DNA from: Ruegeria haliotis
Lineage (GTDB): Bacteria > Pseudomonadota > Alphaproteobacteria > Rhodobacterales > Rhodobacteraceae
Assembly (NCBI RefSeq): GCF_013377785.1
Contig: NZ_JABXWT010000001.1
Location: 611,533 to 675,532, forward strand
Length of the DNA stretch: 64,000 bases
Direction: 5' to 3'
Positions 8,147 through 17,508 of the stretch are shown in pieces (position 1 is the first letter of the stretch; each line of letters starts with the position of its first letter). The notes under the pieces were generated by a model, which saw only the letters and a program-made list of their open reading frames with translations, was not told where the DNA came from and searched no databases. The translations under genes and the position numbers were made by a program.

Positions 8147-9993
8147 TGCGTAAGCCTCAGATTGCGGATGCTTGATCCGATTGATGCGAAAACATCCACG
8201 ATTTCATCGCCAGTCGCTTCATAGTAGGCACCATCGTCGCTGCTGCAGGCCTGAAGGATTGCTTTACCTGCAGATGGGGCCTCGAAGGCGATTGTGAAGA
8301 CGACGATGTTCTTAGCTTCTGCGTCAGCACACATGGCGTGTACTCGGGGGTTCTTTTTTGATGCGTTGATTTCAGACGCCGAATTGTCAAACCAATTGGA
8401 TGCGATGGTACTTCCCAATGACTCCTGGAGCAGATCGCGAATTGCTAAGCGGGTTGTTCTTTTCCACACATCGGGCCACTCGATCTGCGTCGAGCGCAGT
8501 TCGTTTCCATCGTTGTCGGTTACCGACACTTCTCGGGTGTATCTATTGTCGAATGATGTACATTCGTACTCGCCTCGGGCGTTTTGGCGCCAATTTGTAC
8601 ACCTTGCCTGAGTGTATGAGTTCCTGCATTCCGTTTCTACAACGGCCGTATAAGGGTCGTCACCAAGAAAACCTCCGTAAGGGCAATCTTGCCAAGTCTC
8701 TCGAGCCCAGTACCAACCTTCGCTGTTGTTCCGTTCGTAATTATCAACACCGTGCCAATAGTATTTTTCGGTTCGGGCGTCGAATGTAGAATAGTTAACC
8801 GTCGAGCCGTTCCACCAAATAATGGATTCATTCTCTCTGTACGGCTCATTGATTTGGAACTGACTTGTATTCGAGCCGTCTGTCATCAAGACGACGACTT
8901 TCATTGAATCATTACTGGCGTATTTGTTTGGTCGTGATGCGAACTCGGCAGGCACGTCACCGTTTTGTGCAAGGCGTGCGGCAACGGGCTGAAAGCTCTC
9001 GTCCAACAGCGCCAAGCCCCATTTCAAACCGATGTCGATTGAAGTGTTCCCAGAGGCTTCAAGATTGTTGATATATGTCTTCAGAGTATCTGGGTCTTTC
9101 TGGAGGACTGCTACCTCGCGGTTTTGTCGTCGATCGCAAATCTCGTCGCGTACAAAGTCACCGTTCGGGCGTTCGTCGTAGTTATAGTAATCAGTGTTCC
9201 AAGGCCAAGGCGAGATGTGCAGCGTGCGAGGCCTGACTAGATTTAGATCAAAGTTGGTTGAACCGAATTCGTTGTCCGCGAAGTTAATGCAATTTGCGAA
9301 TTCGTTTTCGCCTGATGTTGAAAGTTCCGTCATTAGGATATCTGGAACGGCAACCTGTGTCGCATATGGGACAATTGAAATAGACAATTTACCATCTTCG
9401 GTTTTGTCGGCCATTTCCTGTACAAAGCGACTTGCCGCATTCTTGAGGTTCGTCAAGCGACCGTATCTATTCATCGATCCGGAGACGTCGAGGACCAGCG
9501 AAATCTCGACATCATCAATGGATTCTTCGGCGACACTGTGGGCGACAGTTGGAAGCGTATCTTGACCCCATTGCCACATGAAGTGTGTCTTGACGTCCAT
9601 TTTCGCCGTCGCTTCGACACGACGATAACCGTCGATGGTTACAGCAGTGGAACCGCATATGTCCGGCACGACGACCGGCTCGCCATCCAGAAATTCGTCC
9701 AGACCTTCCTTGCTCAGGTAATCCCTAACCACCACTTCCGGGCATAACTCCTGATCCAAGTCGGCTGCGGCCAAAACCGCCCGATCCAGTGCATATTGCA
9801 ACCTGGCGCGTTCGCGGTCGTAGCGCATCATGTCCAGGCCAAAGCCGCAAACGTGGATGATGAGCATCGTGAAGCAGATACCCATGATAGTGGCGTTTCC
9901 GCTTTCCGAGGCGGCAAAGGACTCAGACGACCGCCCGGTGGCGCCCATCCGCTTCAATTTCGAGAATTTAGATTTCCAAACAAAATTATTCAT
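8143..9993 (-). CDS. TadG-like protein with von Willebrand A domain
   Basis: A 616-residue protein. Residues 33-57 form a Tad-type transmembrane segment (ATIMGICFTMLIIHVCGFGL), and a TadG-like extracytoplasmic region follows. The VWA domain begins with an intact MIDAS motif DVSGSM (169-174), and the second MIDAS strand VVLMTDGS is at 367-374. Between this strand and the next helix (about 381-510) is an unusual insertion rich in Trp, Tyr, Asn and Cys. The C terminus resumes the VWA fold (NIVVFTIAFEAP) with the A-Y-Y-E-A end typical of TadG proteins. It is first in the trio, and its gap to gdhA is 326 bases. Metal-dependent adhesion is a reasonable inference; the Tad ATPase, secretin and main pilin are not in this window. 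Confidence 0.9.
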   Translation of the reverse strand: MNNFVWKSKFSKLKRMGATGRSSESFAASESGNATIMGICFTMLIIHVCGFGLDMMRYDRERARLQYALDRAVLAAADLDQELCPEVVVRDYLSKEGLDEFLDGEPVVVPDICGSTAVTIDGYRRVEATAKMDVKTHFMWQWGQDTLPTVAHSVAEESIDDVEISLVLDVSGSMNRYGRLTNLKNAASRFVQEMADKTEDGKLSISIVPYATQVAVPDILMTELSTSGENEFANCINFADNEFGSTNFDLNLVRPRTLHISPWPWNTDYYNYDERPNGDFVRDEICDRRQNREVAVLQKDPDTLKTYINNLEASGNTSIDIGLKWGLALLDESFQPVAARLAQNGDVPAEFASRPNKYASNDSMKVVVLMTDGSNTSQFQINEPYRENESIIWWNGSTVNYSTFDARTEKYYWHGVDNYERNNSEGWYWARETWQDCPYGGFLGDDPYTAVVETECRNSYTQARCTNWRQNARGEYECTSFDNRYTREVSVTDNDGNELRSTQIEWPDVWKRTTRLAIRDLLQESLGSTIASNWFDNSASEINASKKNPRVHAMCADAEAKNIVVFTIAFEAPSAGKAILQACSSDDGAYYEATGDEIVDVFASIGSSIRNLRLTQ

Positions 9994-10319
9994 AACGAGT
10001 CCCTCTACCGGTCAGACACACTGAGCCCAGTTCTTCGCAACTTTAATTATTTAGACTTCGATCGTGGCAAGATTTGGGCGTCATTGTCACTATGATGCTA
10101 TTATTGAATGAAAATCGGTCGCAGTTCCTGTGTGACAGGGGGTTTGTTTCGGCGGCGGGGACAATATGCGGAAACAACGCGGTAAGGCGACTCGTGACCA
10201 AGGTTGATAACACCTCATTTATGAAATGATGAAAAAAAGTGCAGTAGTAGATTGCAGCGACCGATCAGGGGTGCGACAAAACGCCATGACGTTTGTCAGT
10301 CACCGGTACGGAGGATTTT
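9994..10319. promoter_or_regulatory. Divergent intergenic region between tadG-like gene and gdhA
   Basis: 326 bases without a supported gene. The half near tadG is AT-rich (AACTTTAATTATTTAGAC). An almost perfect palindrome, TCATTT-ATG-AAATGA, lies at 10215-10229, about 90 bases before the gdhA start, and could be an operator for either direction. A good GGAGG ribosome-binding site for gdhA is at 10310-10314. I see no RNA gene. Confidence 0.5.
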
Positions 10320-11750
10320 ATGACCGGCATCAAAGAACCAAGCTTTCGTGAAAGTGTTGATCTGATGTTCAACAGGGCCGCGTCCCTGATGGATCTGCCA
10401 CCGGGACTGGAGCAGAAAATCCGGGTCTGTAACGCAACCTACACTGTCCGGTTCGGTGTGCGCCTGCGTGGCGAAATCCACACGTTCACCGGTTTTCGAT
10501 CTGTCCATTCCGAACATATGGAACCGGTCAAAGGCGGTATCCGGTTTTCGACGGCAGTGAATCAGGACGAGGTTGAGGCGCTGGCGGCGCTTATGACCTA
10601 CAAGTGCGCGCTGGTCGAAACGCCATTTGGTGGATCCAAAGGCGGTCTTTGCATCGATCCCCGTCAATACGAAGAACATGAGATGGAGCAGGTCACCCGG
10701 CGGTTCGCTTACGAATTGGCCAAACGTGATCTGATTAATCCATCTCAGAACGTGCCGGCGCCCGACATGGGAACAGGCGAGCGTGAGATGGCCTGGATCG
10801 CGGATCAATACGCCCGAATGAACACGACGGACATCAACGCGCGGGCTTGTGTGACAGGTAAGCCGCTGAATGCCGGCGGTATCGCTGGCAGGGTCGAGGC
10901 GACCGGTCGCGGGATTCAATACGCATTGCGCGAATTCTTCCGGCATCCAGAGGATATTGCGAAGGCCGGATTGTCGGGCAAGCTTGAGGGTAAGCGCGTT
11001 GTCGTTCAGGGTCTCGGAAACGTTGGCTATCACGCTGCAAAGTTCCTGAGCGAAGAAGACGGCTCGATCGTCGTTGGGATCATTGAGTGGGACGGAGCGC
11101 TATATAACCCCGAGGGTATTGACGTCGAGGCTGTGCGCCAGTGGATCGTCAAGCATGGCGGCGTCAGCGATTATCCGGATGCGACGCATTCTGCTGAAGG
11201 CGGGGCCGTGCTGGAGGCGGATTGCGATATCCTGATTCCAGCTGCACTGGAAGGTGTGATCAACCTCGACAACGCTGAGCGCATCAAAGCACCGTTGATT
11301 ATCGAGGCCGCGAATGGCCCGGTGACAGCAGGGGCTGACGAGGTTCTACGTAAGAAAGGGACCGTGATCATCCCGGACATGTACGCCAACGCCGGCGGTG
11401 TGACCGTGTCTTACTTCGAGTGGGTCAAGAACCTGAGCCATATTCGCTTTGGGCGCATGCAACGGCGCCAGGAAGAGGCGCGGCATGAGCTGATTGTCAG
11501 CGAGTTGCAGCGTTTGGATCGATATTTGGGTGATGCCTGGTCAATGTCACCAGATTTCAAAGCTAAATACCTGAAAGGTGCGGATGAGCTGGAACTGGTG
11601 CGTTCGGGCCTCGATGACACGATGCGCATTGCTTATCAGTCGATGCGCGAAGTCTGGCACGGCCGCGACGATGTCGAGGATCTGCGTACAGCGGCTTACA
11701 TCGTCGCCATCGACCGAGTCGCGAAAAGCTATCGCGCCAAAGGACTCTGA
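10320..11750 (+). CDS. gdhA: Glutamate dehydrogenase (Glu/Leu/Phe/Val family)
   Basis: A 476-residue enzyme interconverting glutamate and 2-oxoglutarate plus ammonia. The dimerisation/substrate domain contains KGGIRFS (71-77) and PFGGSKGG (102-109), which carry the substrate and catalytic lysines, then NVPAPDMGTGEREMAW. The Rossmann domain begins with VVVQGLGNVGYHAAKF. The length and the GGIRFS form fit the hexameric class related to animal mitochondrial GDH rather than the 450-residue enterobacterial NADP type. Coenzyme preference is not decidable here. The start is fixed by GGAGG 6 bases upstream of the ATG. It is monocistronic, with a strong hairpin just after the stop. Confidence 0.96.
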   Translation: MTGIKEPSFRESVDLMFNRAASLMDLPPGLEQKIRVCNATYTVRFGVRLRGEIHTFTGFRSVHSEHMEPVKGGIRFSTAVNQDEVEALAALMTYKCALVETPFGGSKGGLCIDPRQYEEHEMEQVTRRFAYELAKRDLINPSQNVPAPDMGTGEREMAWIADQYARMNTTDINARACVTGKPLNAGGIAGRVEATGRGIQYALREFFRHPEDIAKAGLSGKLEGKRVVVQGLGNVGYHAAKFLSEEDGSIVVGIIEWDGALYNPEGIDVEAVRQWIVKHGGVSDYPDATHSAEGGAVLEADCDILIPAALEGVINLDNAERIKAPLIIEAANGPVTAGADEVLRKKGTVIIPDMYANAGGVTVSYFEWVKNLSHIRFGRMQRRQEEARHELIVSELQRLDRYLGDAWSMSPDFKAKYLKGADELELVRSGLDDTMRIAYQSMREVWHGRDDVEDLRTAAYIVAIDRVAKSYRAKGL

Positions 11751-11758
11751 TCGGTTTT

Positions 11759-11785
11759 GGGCGGGGCGAGTAAATTGCCCTGCCC
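11759..11785 (+). terminator. Hairpin downstream of gdhA
   Basis: GGGCGGGGCGA (11759-11769) pairs with TTGCCCTGCCC (11775-11785) over 11 positions (two G-T wobbles) around a GTAAA loop. It starts 9 bases after the gdhA stop codon. There is no T-tract, so it may act as an mRNA 3' stabiliser or a weak terminator. Confidence 0.45.
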
Positions 11786-11883
11786 ATCTGGCGCTGACAA
11801 TTTCATCAGGCGGTAATTGGGCAATGGCAGGTCGTGCCATGCGCGGTTAAGCTGCGCCAAAGAAACGATTCCGGGAGATCCCA

Positions 11884-12180
11884 ATGTTGCGTATCGCCAT
11901 CGCCGCCGCTGTGCTGGCCACTCCTCTGGCCGCTGCCGAGACCAAAGAGCAAAGTTGCCAATATCAGGCCGACGTCGTCGCCGCGGTTCAGCAGGCGCGT
12001 CTGGATAGGGTCAAAGAACGCGATGTTCCGCAGGCTGTCGCGGAGTCTGGTCCGGCATGGCCAGAAAATTACAATGCTGCCGTCCCGCTGATTGCGCCAT
12101 GGGTTTATGAACAAAAGATGCGCGATGTGCGCAAAAAGGATCTGGGTGCCGCTTGGTTGGAGCTGTGTTTGCAGCAATAA
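11884..12180 (+). CDS. Small secreted protein of unknown function
   Basis: A 98-residue protein with a clear Sec signal peptide (MLRIAIAAAVLATPLAAAE, cleavage expected after AAA near residue 18), giving a mature peptide of about 80 residues. The mature part has two Cys (in QSCQYQ and LELCLQQ), probably a disulfide, and two amphipathic helices. I do not recognise the family. A GGGAG site lies just before the ATG. It lies upstream of dnaG on the same strand, 80 bases apart. Confidence 0.8.
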   Translation: MLRIAIAAAVLATPLAAAETKEQSCQYQADVVAAVQQARLDRVKERDVPQAVAESGPAWPENYNAAVPLIAPWVYEQKMRDVRKKDLGAAWLELCLQQ

Positions 12181-12260
12181 TCCACAGGCACGCGATTTCG
12201 CTGTGGACAAACGCACGTCAATGCCTTGGCGTGCGTTCTCGTTTCTGTCAGGTTTAACCC

Positions 12261-14210
12261 ATGTCTTTGCCCCCTGGATTTCTGGATGAATTACGCACAC
12301 GGCTGAGCCTGTCTCAGGTCGTCGGGCGCAAGGTCATGTGGGATGCGCGCAAATCCAATCAGGGCAAGGGTGACATGTGGGCGCCGTGCCCGTTTCATCA
12401 TGAAAAGACCGCTTCCTTCCACGTGGATGACCAAAAGGGATTCTATTATTGCTTTGGCTGCCACGCCAAAGGCGACGCGATCAGTTTTGTGAAAGAGACC
12501 GAGAATGTCTCGTTCATCGAGGCGGTTGAGATTCTGGCGCGCGAAGCTGGGATACCGATGCCCGCGCGCGATCCCAGAGCGCAGGAAAAGCAGGACCGGC
12601 GTACGCAACTGGCCGATGTGATGGAGCAGGCAGTGCAGTTCTTTCGCCTGCAACTTAAGACCGGGGCAGGGGCGGGTGTACGCGATTACCTGACGCGCCG
12701 AGGTCTGGACGCGCAGGCGTTGGACCGGTGGGAAATCGGCTTTGCCCCCGACGGCTGGCAGGGCTTGTGGGATCATCTGCGTGGTAAAAACGTGGCTGAG
12801 GATTTGATCCTCGGGGCGGGGTTGGCCAAGCCGTCAAACAAGGGCAAAAAGCCCTATGACACATTCCGCAACCGGATCATGTACCCGATCCGCGATCCGC
12901 GCGGGCGCTGCATTGCCTTCGGCGGACGGGCCGTGGACCCCAATGACAACGCGAAATACCTGAACTCGCCCGAGACCGAATTGTTCGACAAGGGCCGCAG
13001 CCTGTATAATCAGGGACCAGCACGACAGGCGGCTGGCAAGGGCCAACCGCTGATCGTTGCCGAAGGATATATGGATGTCATTGCGTTGGCAGAGGCAGGT
13101 TTTGGTGCCTCGGTCGCGCCGCTGGGCACAGCGATCACCGAGCACCAGTTGCAGCTGTTGTGGCGCATCTCGGACGAGCCGATCATCGCTTTGGACGGCG
13201 ACACAGCAGGTCTGCGCGCGGCGATGCGGGCGGTCGATCTGGCGCTGCCGCTGCTTGAGGCTGGCAAGTCGTTGCGATTTGCTCTGATGCCCGAAGGTAA
13301 GGATCCCGATGATCTTCTTCGAGCTGAGGGGGCAGGGGCCGTGCAAGGGGTTCTGAATGCTGCCATCCCGATGGTGAAGCTGCTGTGGCAGCGGGAAACT
13401 GAGGGGAAGGACTTTGACAGTCCTGAGAGGAGGGCCGCGCTGGAGCAGGTTCTCCGAGATAAAACGACACTCATTCGTGATGCGTCCATACGTTCTCATT
13501 ATGAACGTGAAATCAAGGATCTGTGCTGGCAGTTGTTCCGTCCGAAACGGCAACCGCGGAACCGTCCGTGGCAACCACGCGGAAAATGGCAGCCTCCGAA
13601 ACAACCCGCAACACCGGGTGCGCGCGCATCGTTTTTGGCCTCGTCCGAGAATGCGGATATCCGAATGCGCGAAGCGGCAATTCTGGCGATCTCCATACTC
13701 AACCCCAAGGTAGTGATCCAGTTCGAGCACCAACTGGAAGAGATGGAGTGCCTTGATCCGGATCACGCTGCCTTGCGTCATGCCATTTTGCGCCACGCCA
13801 TCGATGACCCGGACAATCTGAAAGAGCACATCGTCGAAACTTTGGGGCCTCATGCCCTTGAAAACCTGCTGGGCCTTCGCCATGTGGCAGTCATCCCCTG
13901 TGTGTTCAAACCGGGCGATGTTGAAAAGGCCGAAATAACGCTGGCCGAGGAACTCGCGAAAATCAAAGCGCTCCGGGGGTTGGATGCCGAAATTGCCGAG
14001 GCTGCGGAGGAAATGTCCGATCTGGCCGATGAAGCGCTGACATATCGGTTGGCTCAGGCCGCCGAAGAACGCAACCGCACGAGCCGTAGTCAGAACGAGG
14101 ACAGAGCCGTTTTTGACATTGCTGACAACGGCGCGCGAATCAACCGCGACGAGAAAGACGCGTTCAAGGCAATCATGTCTGGTATCAATTTTGAGCGGAA
14201 ACGCCGCTAA
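12261..14210 (+). CDS. dnaG: DNA primase DnaG
   Basis: A 649-residue primase that lays RNA primers at the replication fork. The N-terminal CHC2 zinc finger is intact (CPFHH with Cys43/His46, and CFGC with Cys64/Cys67). The catalytic core and TOPRIM domain follow: IVAEGYMDVIALAEAG near 268-284 and ALDGDTAGLRAAMR near 311. The C-terminal helicase-binding region after a Pro/Arg/Gln-rich linker (about 425-450) is helical and acidic. It sits directly upstream of rpoD, the common dnaG-rpoD macromolecular-synthesis arrangement. The ribosomal protein S21 gene is not adjacent here. Confidence 0.98.
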   Translation: MSLPPGFLDELRTRLSLSQVVGRKVMWDARKSNQGKGDMWAPCPFHHEKTASFHVDDQKGFYYCFGCHAKGDAISFVKETENVSFIEAVEILAREAGIPMPARDPRAQEKQDRRTQLADVMEQAVQFFRLQLKTGAGAGVRDYLTRRGLDAQALDRWEIGFAPDGWQGLWDHLRGKNVAEDLILGAGLAKPSNKGKKPYDTFRNRIMYPIRDPRGRCIAFGGRAVDPNDNAKYLNSPETELFDKGRSLYNQGPARQAAGKGQPLIVAEGYMDVIALAEAGFGASVAPLGTAITEHQLQLLWRISDEPIIALDGDTAGLRAAMRAVDLALPLLEAGKSLRFALMPEGKDPDDLLRAEGAGAVQGVLNAAIPMVKLLWQRETEGKDFDSPERRAALEQVLRDKTTLIRDASIRSHYEREIKDLCWQLFRPKRQPRNRPWQPRGKWQPPKQPATPGARASFLASSENADIRMREAAILAISILNPKVVIQFEHQLEEMECLDPDHAALRHAILRHAIDDPDNLKEHIVETLGPHALENLLGLRHVAVIPCVFKPGDVEKAEITLAEELAKIKALRGLDAEIAEAAEEMSDLADEALTYRLAQAAEERNRTSRSQNEDRAVFDIADNGARINRDEKDAFKAIMSGINFERKRR

Positions 14211-14258
14211 AGTGATGTTTTCGTAAGGCACTGGAAAAGAAAAACAGGTAAACGGGTG

Positions 14259-14303
14259 GCCGAATCACTTCTACGCGCTAATGATTCGGCTCTAACGAAT
14301 CAC
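14259..14303. promoter_or_regulatory. Repeated CGAATCA element in the rpoD leader/promoter region
   Basis: GCCGAATCA (14259-14267) and TGATTCGGC (14282-14290) form a perfect 9-base inverted repeat. A third copy, CGAATCAC, is at 14296-14303 in direct orientation. All three lie in the 114-base gap between dnaG and rpoD. The element could be an operator or a leader hairpin; the regulator is unknown. Confidence 0.45.
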
Positions 14304-14324
14304 CCATCCCTGCAGGAGCATTGA

Positions 14325-16313
14325 ATGGCCGCCAAGGACACGAATGAGGACCGCAAACCCGACGAGCAGGAACAGGAAATCTCGCTGGACATGAGTCAGG
14401 CCCAGGTCAAGAAGATGATCGCCGAGGCCCGCGAGAAAGGTTATATCACCTACGACCAGCTCAATCAGGTTTTGCCGCCCGATCAGGTTAGCTCGGAACA
14501 GATCGAAGACGTGATGTCGATGCTGTCCGAGATGGGCATCAACATCATCGAAGATGAAGAGGCCGAGGAAGAAGAGCAGAAAGGCTCGACCGATCTGGTT
14601 GCCGCCGATACCAACCGCGAGGTTGCGTTGTCAGGGGCAGGAGCGGAAAAGCTTGATCGGACTGACGACCCAGTGCGCATGTATCTGCGCGAAATGGGAT
14701 CGGTCGAACTGCTGAGCCGCGAGGGCGAAATTGCCATCGCCAAGCGGATCGAAGCAGGCCGGAACACGATGATTTTGGGGCTGTGCGAAAGCCCGTTGAC
14801 CTTCCAGGCGATCACCATCTGGCATGACGAATTGTTGTCCGAAGACATTCTGTTGCGTGATGTCATTGATCTGGAAACTACATTCGGCAACCAGTTGAAT
14901 GAAGAAGGCGATGTCGAAGAGCCTGTGGTGGACACGTCGGCAGTGCAGGCCGCAAAACCTGCCAAGGATACCGGTCCGGAACTGGACGCGGACGGTAACC
15001 CCATCGCCAGCGATGATGATGATGACGAAGATGAGCAGGCCAACATGTCCCTTGCTGCAATGGAAGCAGCACTGAAGGATCAGGTTCTGACGACGCTGGA
15101 GCGAATTTCGACCGATTTTGCCATGTTGTCGGAAATGCAGGACAGCCGGATTTCGGCGACGCTGAACGAAGACGGCACCTTTAGCGCAAAGGACGAAGAG
15201 ACCTATCAGAAACTGCGCGCTGAAATCGTTGAACTGGTGAATGGCCTTCATTTGCACAACAACCGCATCGAAGCGTTGATTGACCAGCTTTACGGCATCA
15301 ATCGCCGTATCATGTCGCTGGACAGCTCGATGGTGAAACTGGCCGATCAGGCCCGCATCAACCGTCGCGAATTCATTGACGCTTATCGTGGGCGTGAACT
15401 GGACCCGAACTGGCTGACCGAAATGGCGGAAAAGCCGGGCCGGGGCTGGCAGATGTTCGTAGAGCGCTCGACTGACAAGGTCGAAGAGCTGCGCAATGAT
15501 ATGGCGCAGGTTGGCCAGTATATTGGTCTGGACATCCCCGAATTCCGCCGCATTGTGCAGCAGGTTCAGAAAGGTGAGAAAGAGGCGCGTCAGGCCAAGA
15601 AGGAAATGGTCGAGGCGAACCTGCGCCTGGTGATCTCGATCGCCAAAAAGTACACGAACCGCGGTCTGCAATTCCTTGATCTTATTCAGGAAGGTAACAT
15701 TGGTCTGATGAAGGCGGTGGACAAGTTCGAATACCGCCGCGGCTACAAGTTCTCGACCTATGCGACCTGGTGGATCCGCCAGGCGATCACGCGTTCGATT
15801 GCGGATCAGGCCCGGACGATCCGGATTCCGGTCCACATGATCGAGACGATCAACAAGCTGGTTCGCACTGGCCGTCAGATGCTGCACGAAATCGGCCGCG
15901 AGCCGACGCCGGAAGAACTGGCTGAAAAGCTGCAAATGCCGCTGGAAAAGGTTCGCAAGGTGATGAAAATCGCCAAGGAACCGATCAGCCTTGAAACACC
16001 GATTGGCGATGAAGAAGACAGCCAGTTGGGTGATTTCATCGAGGATAAGAATGCCGTGCTGCCGCTGGACAGTGCCATTCAGGAAAACCTCAAGGAAACC
16101 ACGACACGGGTTCTGGCCTCGCTCACCCCGCGTGAGGAGCGGGTTCTGCGGATGCGCTTTGGCATCGGCATGAACACCGATCACACGCTGGAAGAGGTCG
16201 GTCAGCAATTCAGTGTGACCCGCGAGCGGATTCGTCAGATCGAGGCGAAGGCCCTACGCAAGCTGAAACATCCCAGCAGGTCGCGCAAGTTGCGATCGTT
16301 CCTGGATCAATAA
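14325..16313 (+). CDS. rpoD: RNA polymerase primary sigma factor RpoD (sigma-70)
   Basis: A 662-residue housekeeping sigma factor. Region 1.1 is N-terminal. A long non-conserved acidic section includes a run of Asp/Glu (around 228-237), and then comes the conserved core. Region 2 shows [20 protein letters not shown] and the -10-recognition helix [18 protein letters not shown]. Region 3 follows, and region 4.2 is the -35 helix [20 protein letters not shown] near the C terminus. A GGAG site lies 7 bases before the ATG. It lies downstream of dnaG and is closed by a strong bidirectional terminator. Confidence 0.99.
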   Translation: MAAKDTNEDRKPDEQEQEISLDMSQAQVKKMIAEAREKGYITYDQLNQVLPPDQVSSEQIEDVMSMLSEMGINIIEDEEAEEEEQKGSTDLVAADTNREVALSGAGAEKLDRTDDPVRMYLREMGSVELLSREGEIAIAKRIEAGRNTMILGLCESPLTFQAITIWHDELLSEDILLRDVIDLETTFGNQLNEEGDVEEPVVDTSAVQAAKPAKDTGPELDADGNPIASDDDDDEDEQANMSLAAMEAALKDQVLTTLERISTDFAMLSEMQDSRISATLNEDGTFSAKDEETYQKLRAEIVELVNGLHLHNNRIEALIDQLYGINRRIMSLDSSMVKLADQARINRREFIDAYRGRELDPNWLTEMAEKPGRGWQMFVERSTDKVEELRNDMAQVGQYIGLDIPEFRRIVQQVQKGEKEARQAKKEMVEANLRLVISIAKKYTNRGLQFLDLIQEGNIGLMKAVDKFEYRRGYKFSTYATWWIRQAITRSIADQARTIRIPVHMIETINKLVRTGRQMLHEIGREPTPEELAEKLQMPLEKVRKVMKIAKEPISLETPIGDEEDSQLGDFIEDKNAVLPLDSAIQENLKETTTRVLASLTPREERVLRMRFGIGMNTDHTLEEVGQQFSVTRERIRQIEAKALRKLKHPSRSRKLRSFLDQ

Positions 16314-16315
16314 AG

Positions 16316-16347
16316 AAAAAGGCGCCTCAGATTGAGGCGCCTTTTTT
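16316..16347 (+). terminator. Rho-independent terminator after rpoD
   Basis: GGCGCCTCA (16321-16329) pairs perfectly with TGAGGCGCC (16333-16341) around a 3-base loop. Six T follow, and an A-run precedes it, so it can act in both directions. It begins directly after the rpoD stop codon. Confidence 0.95.
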
Positions 16348-16451
16348 CTGGCGACAACGTTCAAATGGCAATCTCTCAAGTAACATTGGCGCGAAATCAC
16401 AATACCCAAGTTCATGGAACGCCCATATCTACCCTGTCCACTCATGGGACT

Positions 16452-16488
16452 GGCCGGGGCGAGGTGGTTGTGCTGATGACCCCCGGCC
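16452..16488 (-). terminator. Hairpin after the AraC-family gene
   Basis: GGCCGGGG (16452-16459) and CCCCGGCC (16481-16488) form a perfect 8-base stem with a 21-base loop, immediately after the stop codon of the AraC gene on the minus strand. There is no T-tract. It is a possible transcript end, not a canonical terminator. Confidence 0.35.
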
Positions 16489-17508
16489 TCAGGTTCGGAT
16501 GGGGTGCTCCACCCGATTTTTGAATGCGCTGGGGGCTTGACCGGTCCATCTTTTGAATGCGGTCGAAAAGGCCGCTTGATCCGCATAGCCCAAGGAATAG
16601 GAAATCTCGGACAGCGGCATGCCGTTGGTGATGAACGTCTGCGCCAAGTCACATCTGAGGTCTTCAATTATTTCACGAAAGCTTGTGCCCTCCTCCTTGA
16701 GTCGTCGTGCAAAGGTTCTGGGGCTCATACCCAGATTGGTGGCGACTTCGTCGGCGTGAATGATCTTGCCGGGCAAGGAGCGGGTGATCAGGCCTTCGAC
16801 CATGGCGCGTGTCTTTTGTTGAGGCGAGCGCCGCTCGGCCAGAATGCGCTCGCCATATTCCAGCAGATGTTCACGCAATCGCGGGTCATAGGTTGGAATG
16901 GGCAGAGCCAGCGCGGACAGGGACAGGACAATTTCCATCCTTTCGGCACCAAAGACCACCGGAAATCCGGCGAGTTTCTGAAAGTCGATCGCGTGATCGC
17001 CGACGTCGTGCTGGAACCGCATTTCAATAGGGAAGAAATTCACCTGCGCGAGGTTACGCATGCGGGCCAGGGCGGCAAAGAGCAGGAATTCGGTCCGTCG
17101 ATGGTATCGGGCAAAGCTCGCGTCTTTCCAGTCCGCTTCGAACGCGGCAAAGTTACCGGCGACGCGCAGGCTGAAGGCCACGGCTGGATCGATGATGTCG
17201 TGAAACCGAGAGGTGTTTTCCATGACCTGTTTCAAGTCACGTGAGTATTTGCTGATGTAAGCTGTCAGGCTGGATGCGGAAGTGACGTTCAGCCCCGTCC
17301 GGGCGCCAAACGTGATGTCTTTGACAGCATCGCAAGCGTAGCGGACGAACAATGCCTCTTTATGGACGTCAAAAACAGCTGTGGGCGGTGCGATATCTTG
17401 TTGGCTCAGGCCGCTGCGCTTCAGAACATGTTGAGACGCAGCAGAACTGCCTGTGTGTTTATCCAGAGATTGGATCAACAGGTGAAGACGGCCAATATCA
17501 ACGTCCAT
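16489..17508 (-). CDS. AraC family transcriptional regulator
   Basis: A 339-residue regulator. The N-terminal half matches the helical ligand-binding domain of the OruR/ArgR-like (Arabinose_bd, PF12625-type) AraC subgroup. The C-terminal AraC double helix-turn-helix spans about 235-335: DEVATNLGMSPRTFARRLKE for the first helix pair, then the second pair with the family signature SYSLGYADQAAFSTAFKRWTG. Members of this subgroup control diverse catabolic and virulence genes. No target is evident. The gene on its upstream side is a divergent DCC-family protein across a 347-base gap. Confidence 0.95.
   Translation of the reverse strand: MDVDIGRLHLLIQSLDKHTGSSAASQHVLKRSGLSQQDIAPPTAVFDVHKEALFVRYACDAVKDITFGARTGLNVTSASSLTAYISKYSRDLKQVMENTSRFHDIIDPAVAFSLRVAGNFAAFEADWKDASFARYHRRTEFLLFAALARMRNLAQVNFFPIEMRFQHDVGDHAIDFQKLAGFPVVFGAERMEIVLSLSALALPIPTYDPRLREHLLEYGERILAERRSPQQKTRAMVEGLITRSLPGKIIHADEVATNLGMSPRTFARRLKEEGTSFREIIEDLRCDLAQTFITNGMPLSEISYSLGYADQAAFSTAFKRWTGQAPSAFKNRVEHPIRT

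Noticed and set aside
12834..14231. Long minus-strand open frame (465 codons) inside dnaG
   Set aside because: It mirrors dnaG codons on the other strand and shows no motifs; dnaG itself has complete, recognisable domains.
14631..16208. 525-codon minus-strand frame across rpoD
   Set aside because: It is antisense to a full-length sigma factor; long antisense frames are expected in GC-rich coding DNA.
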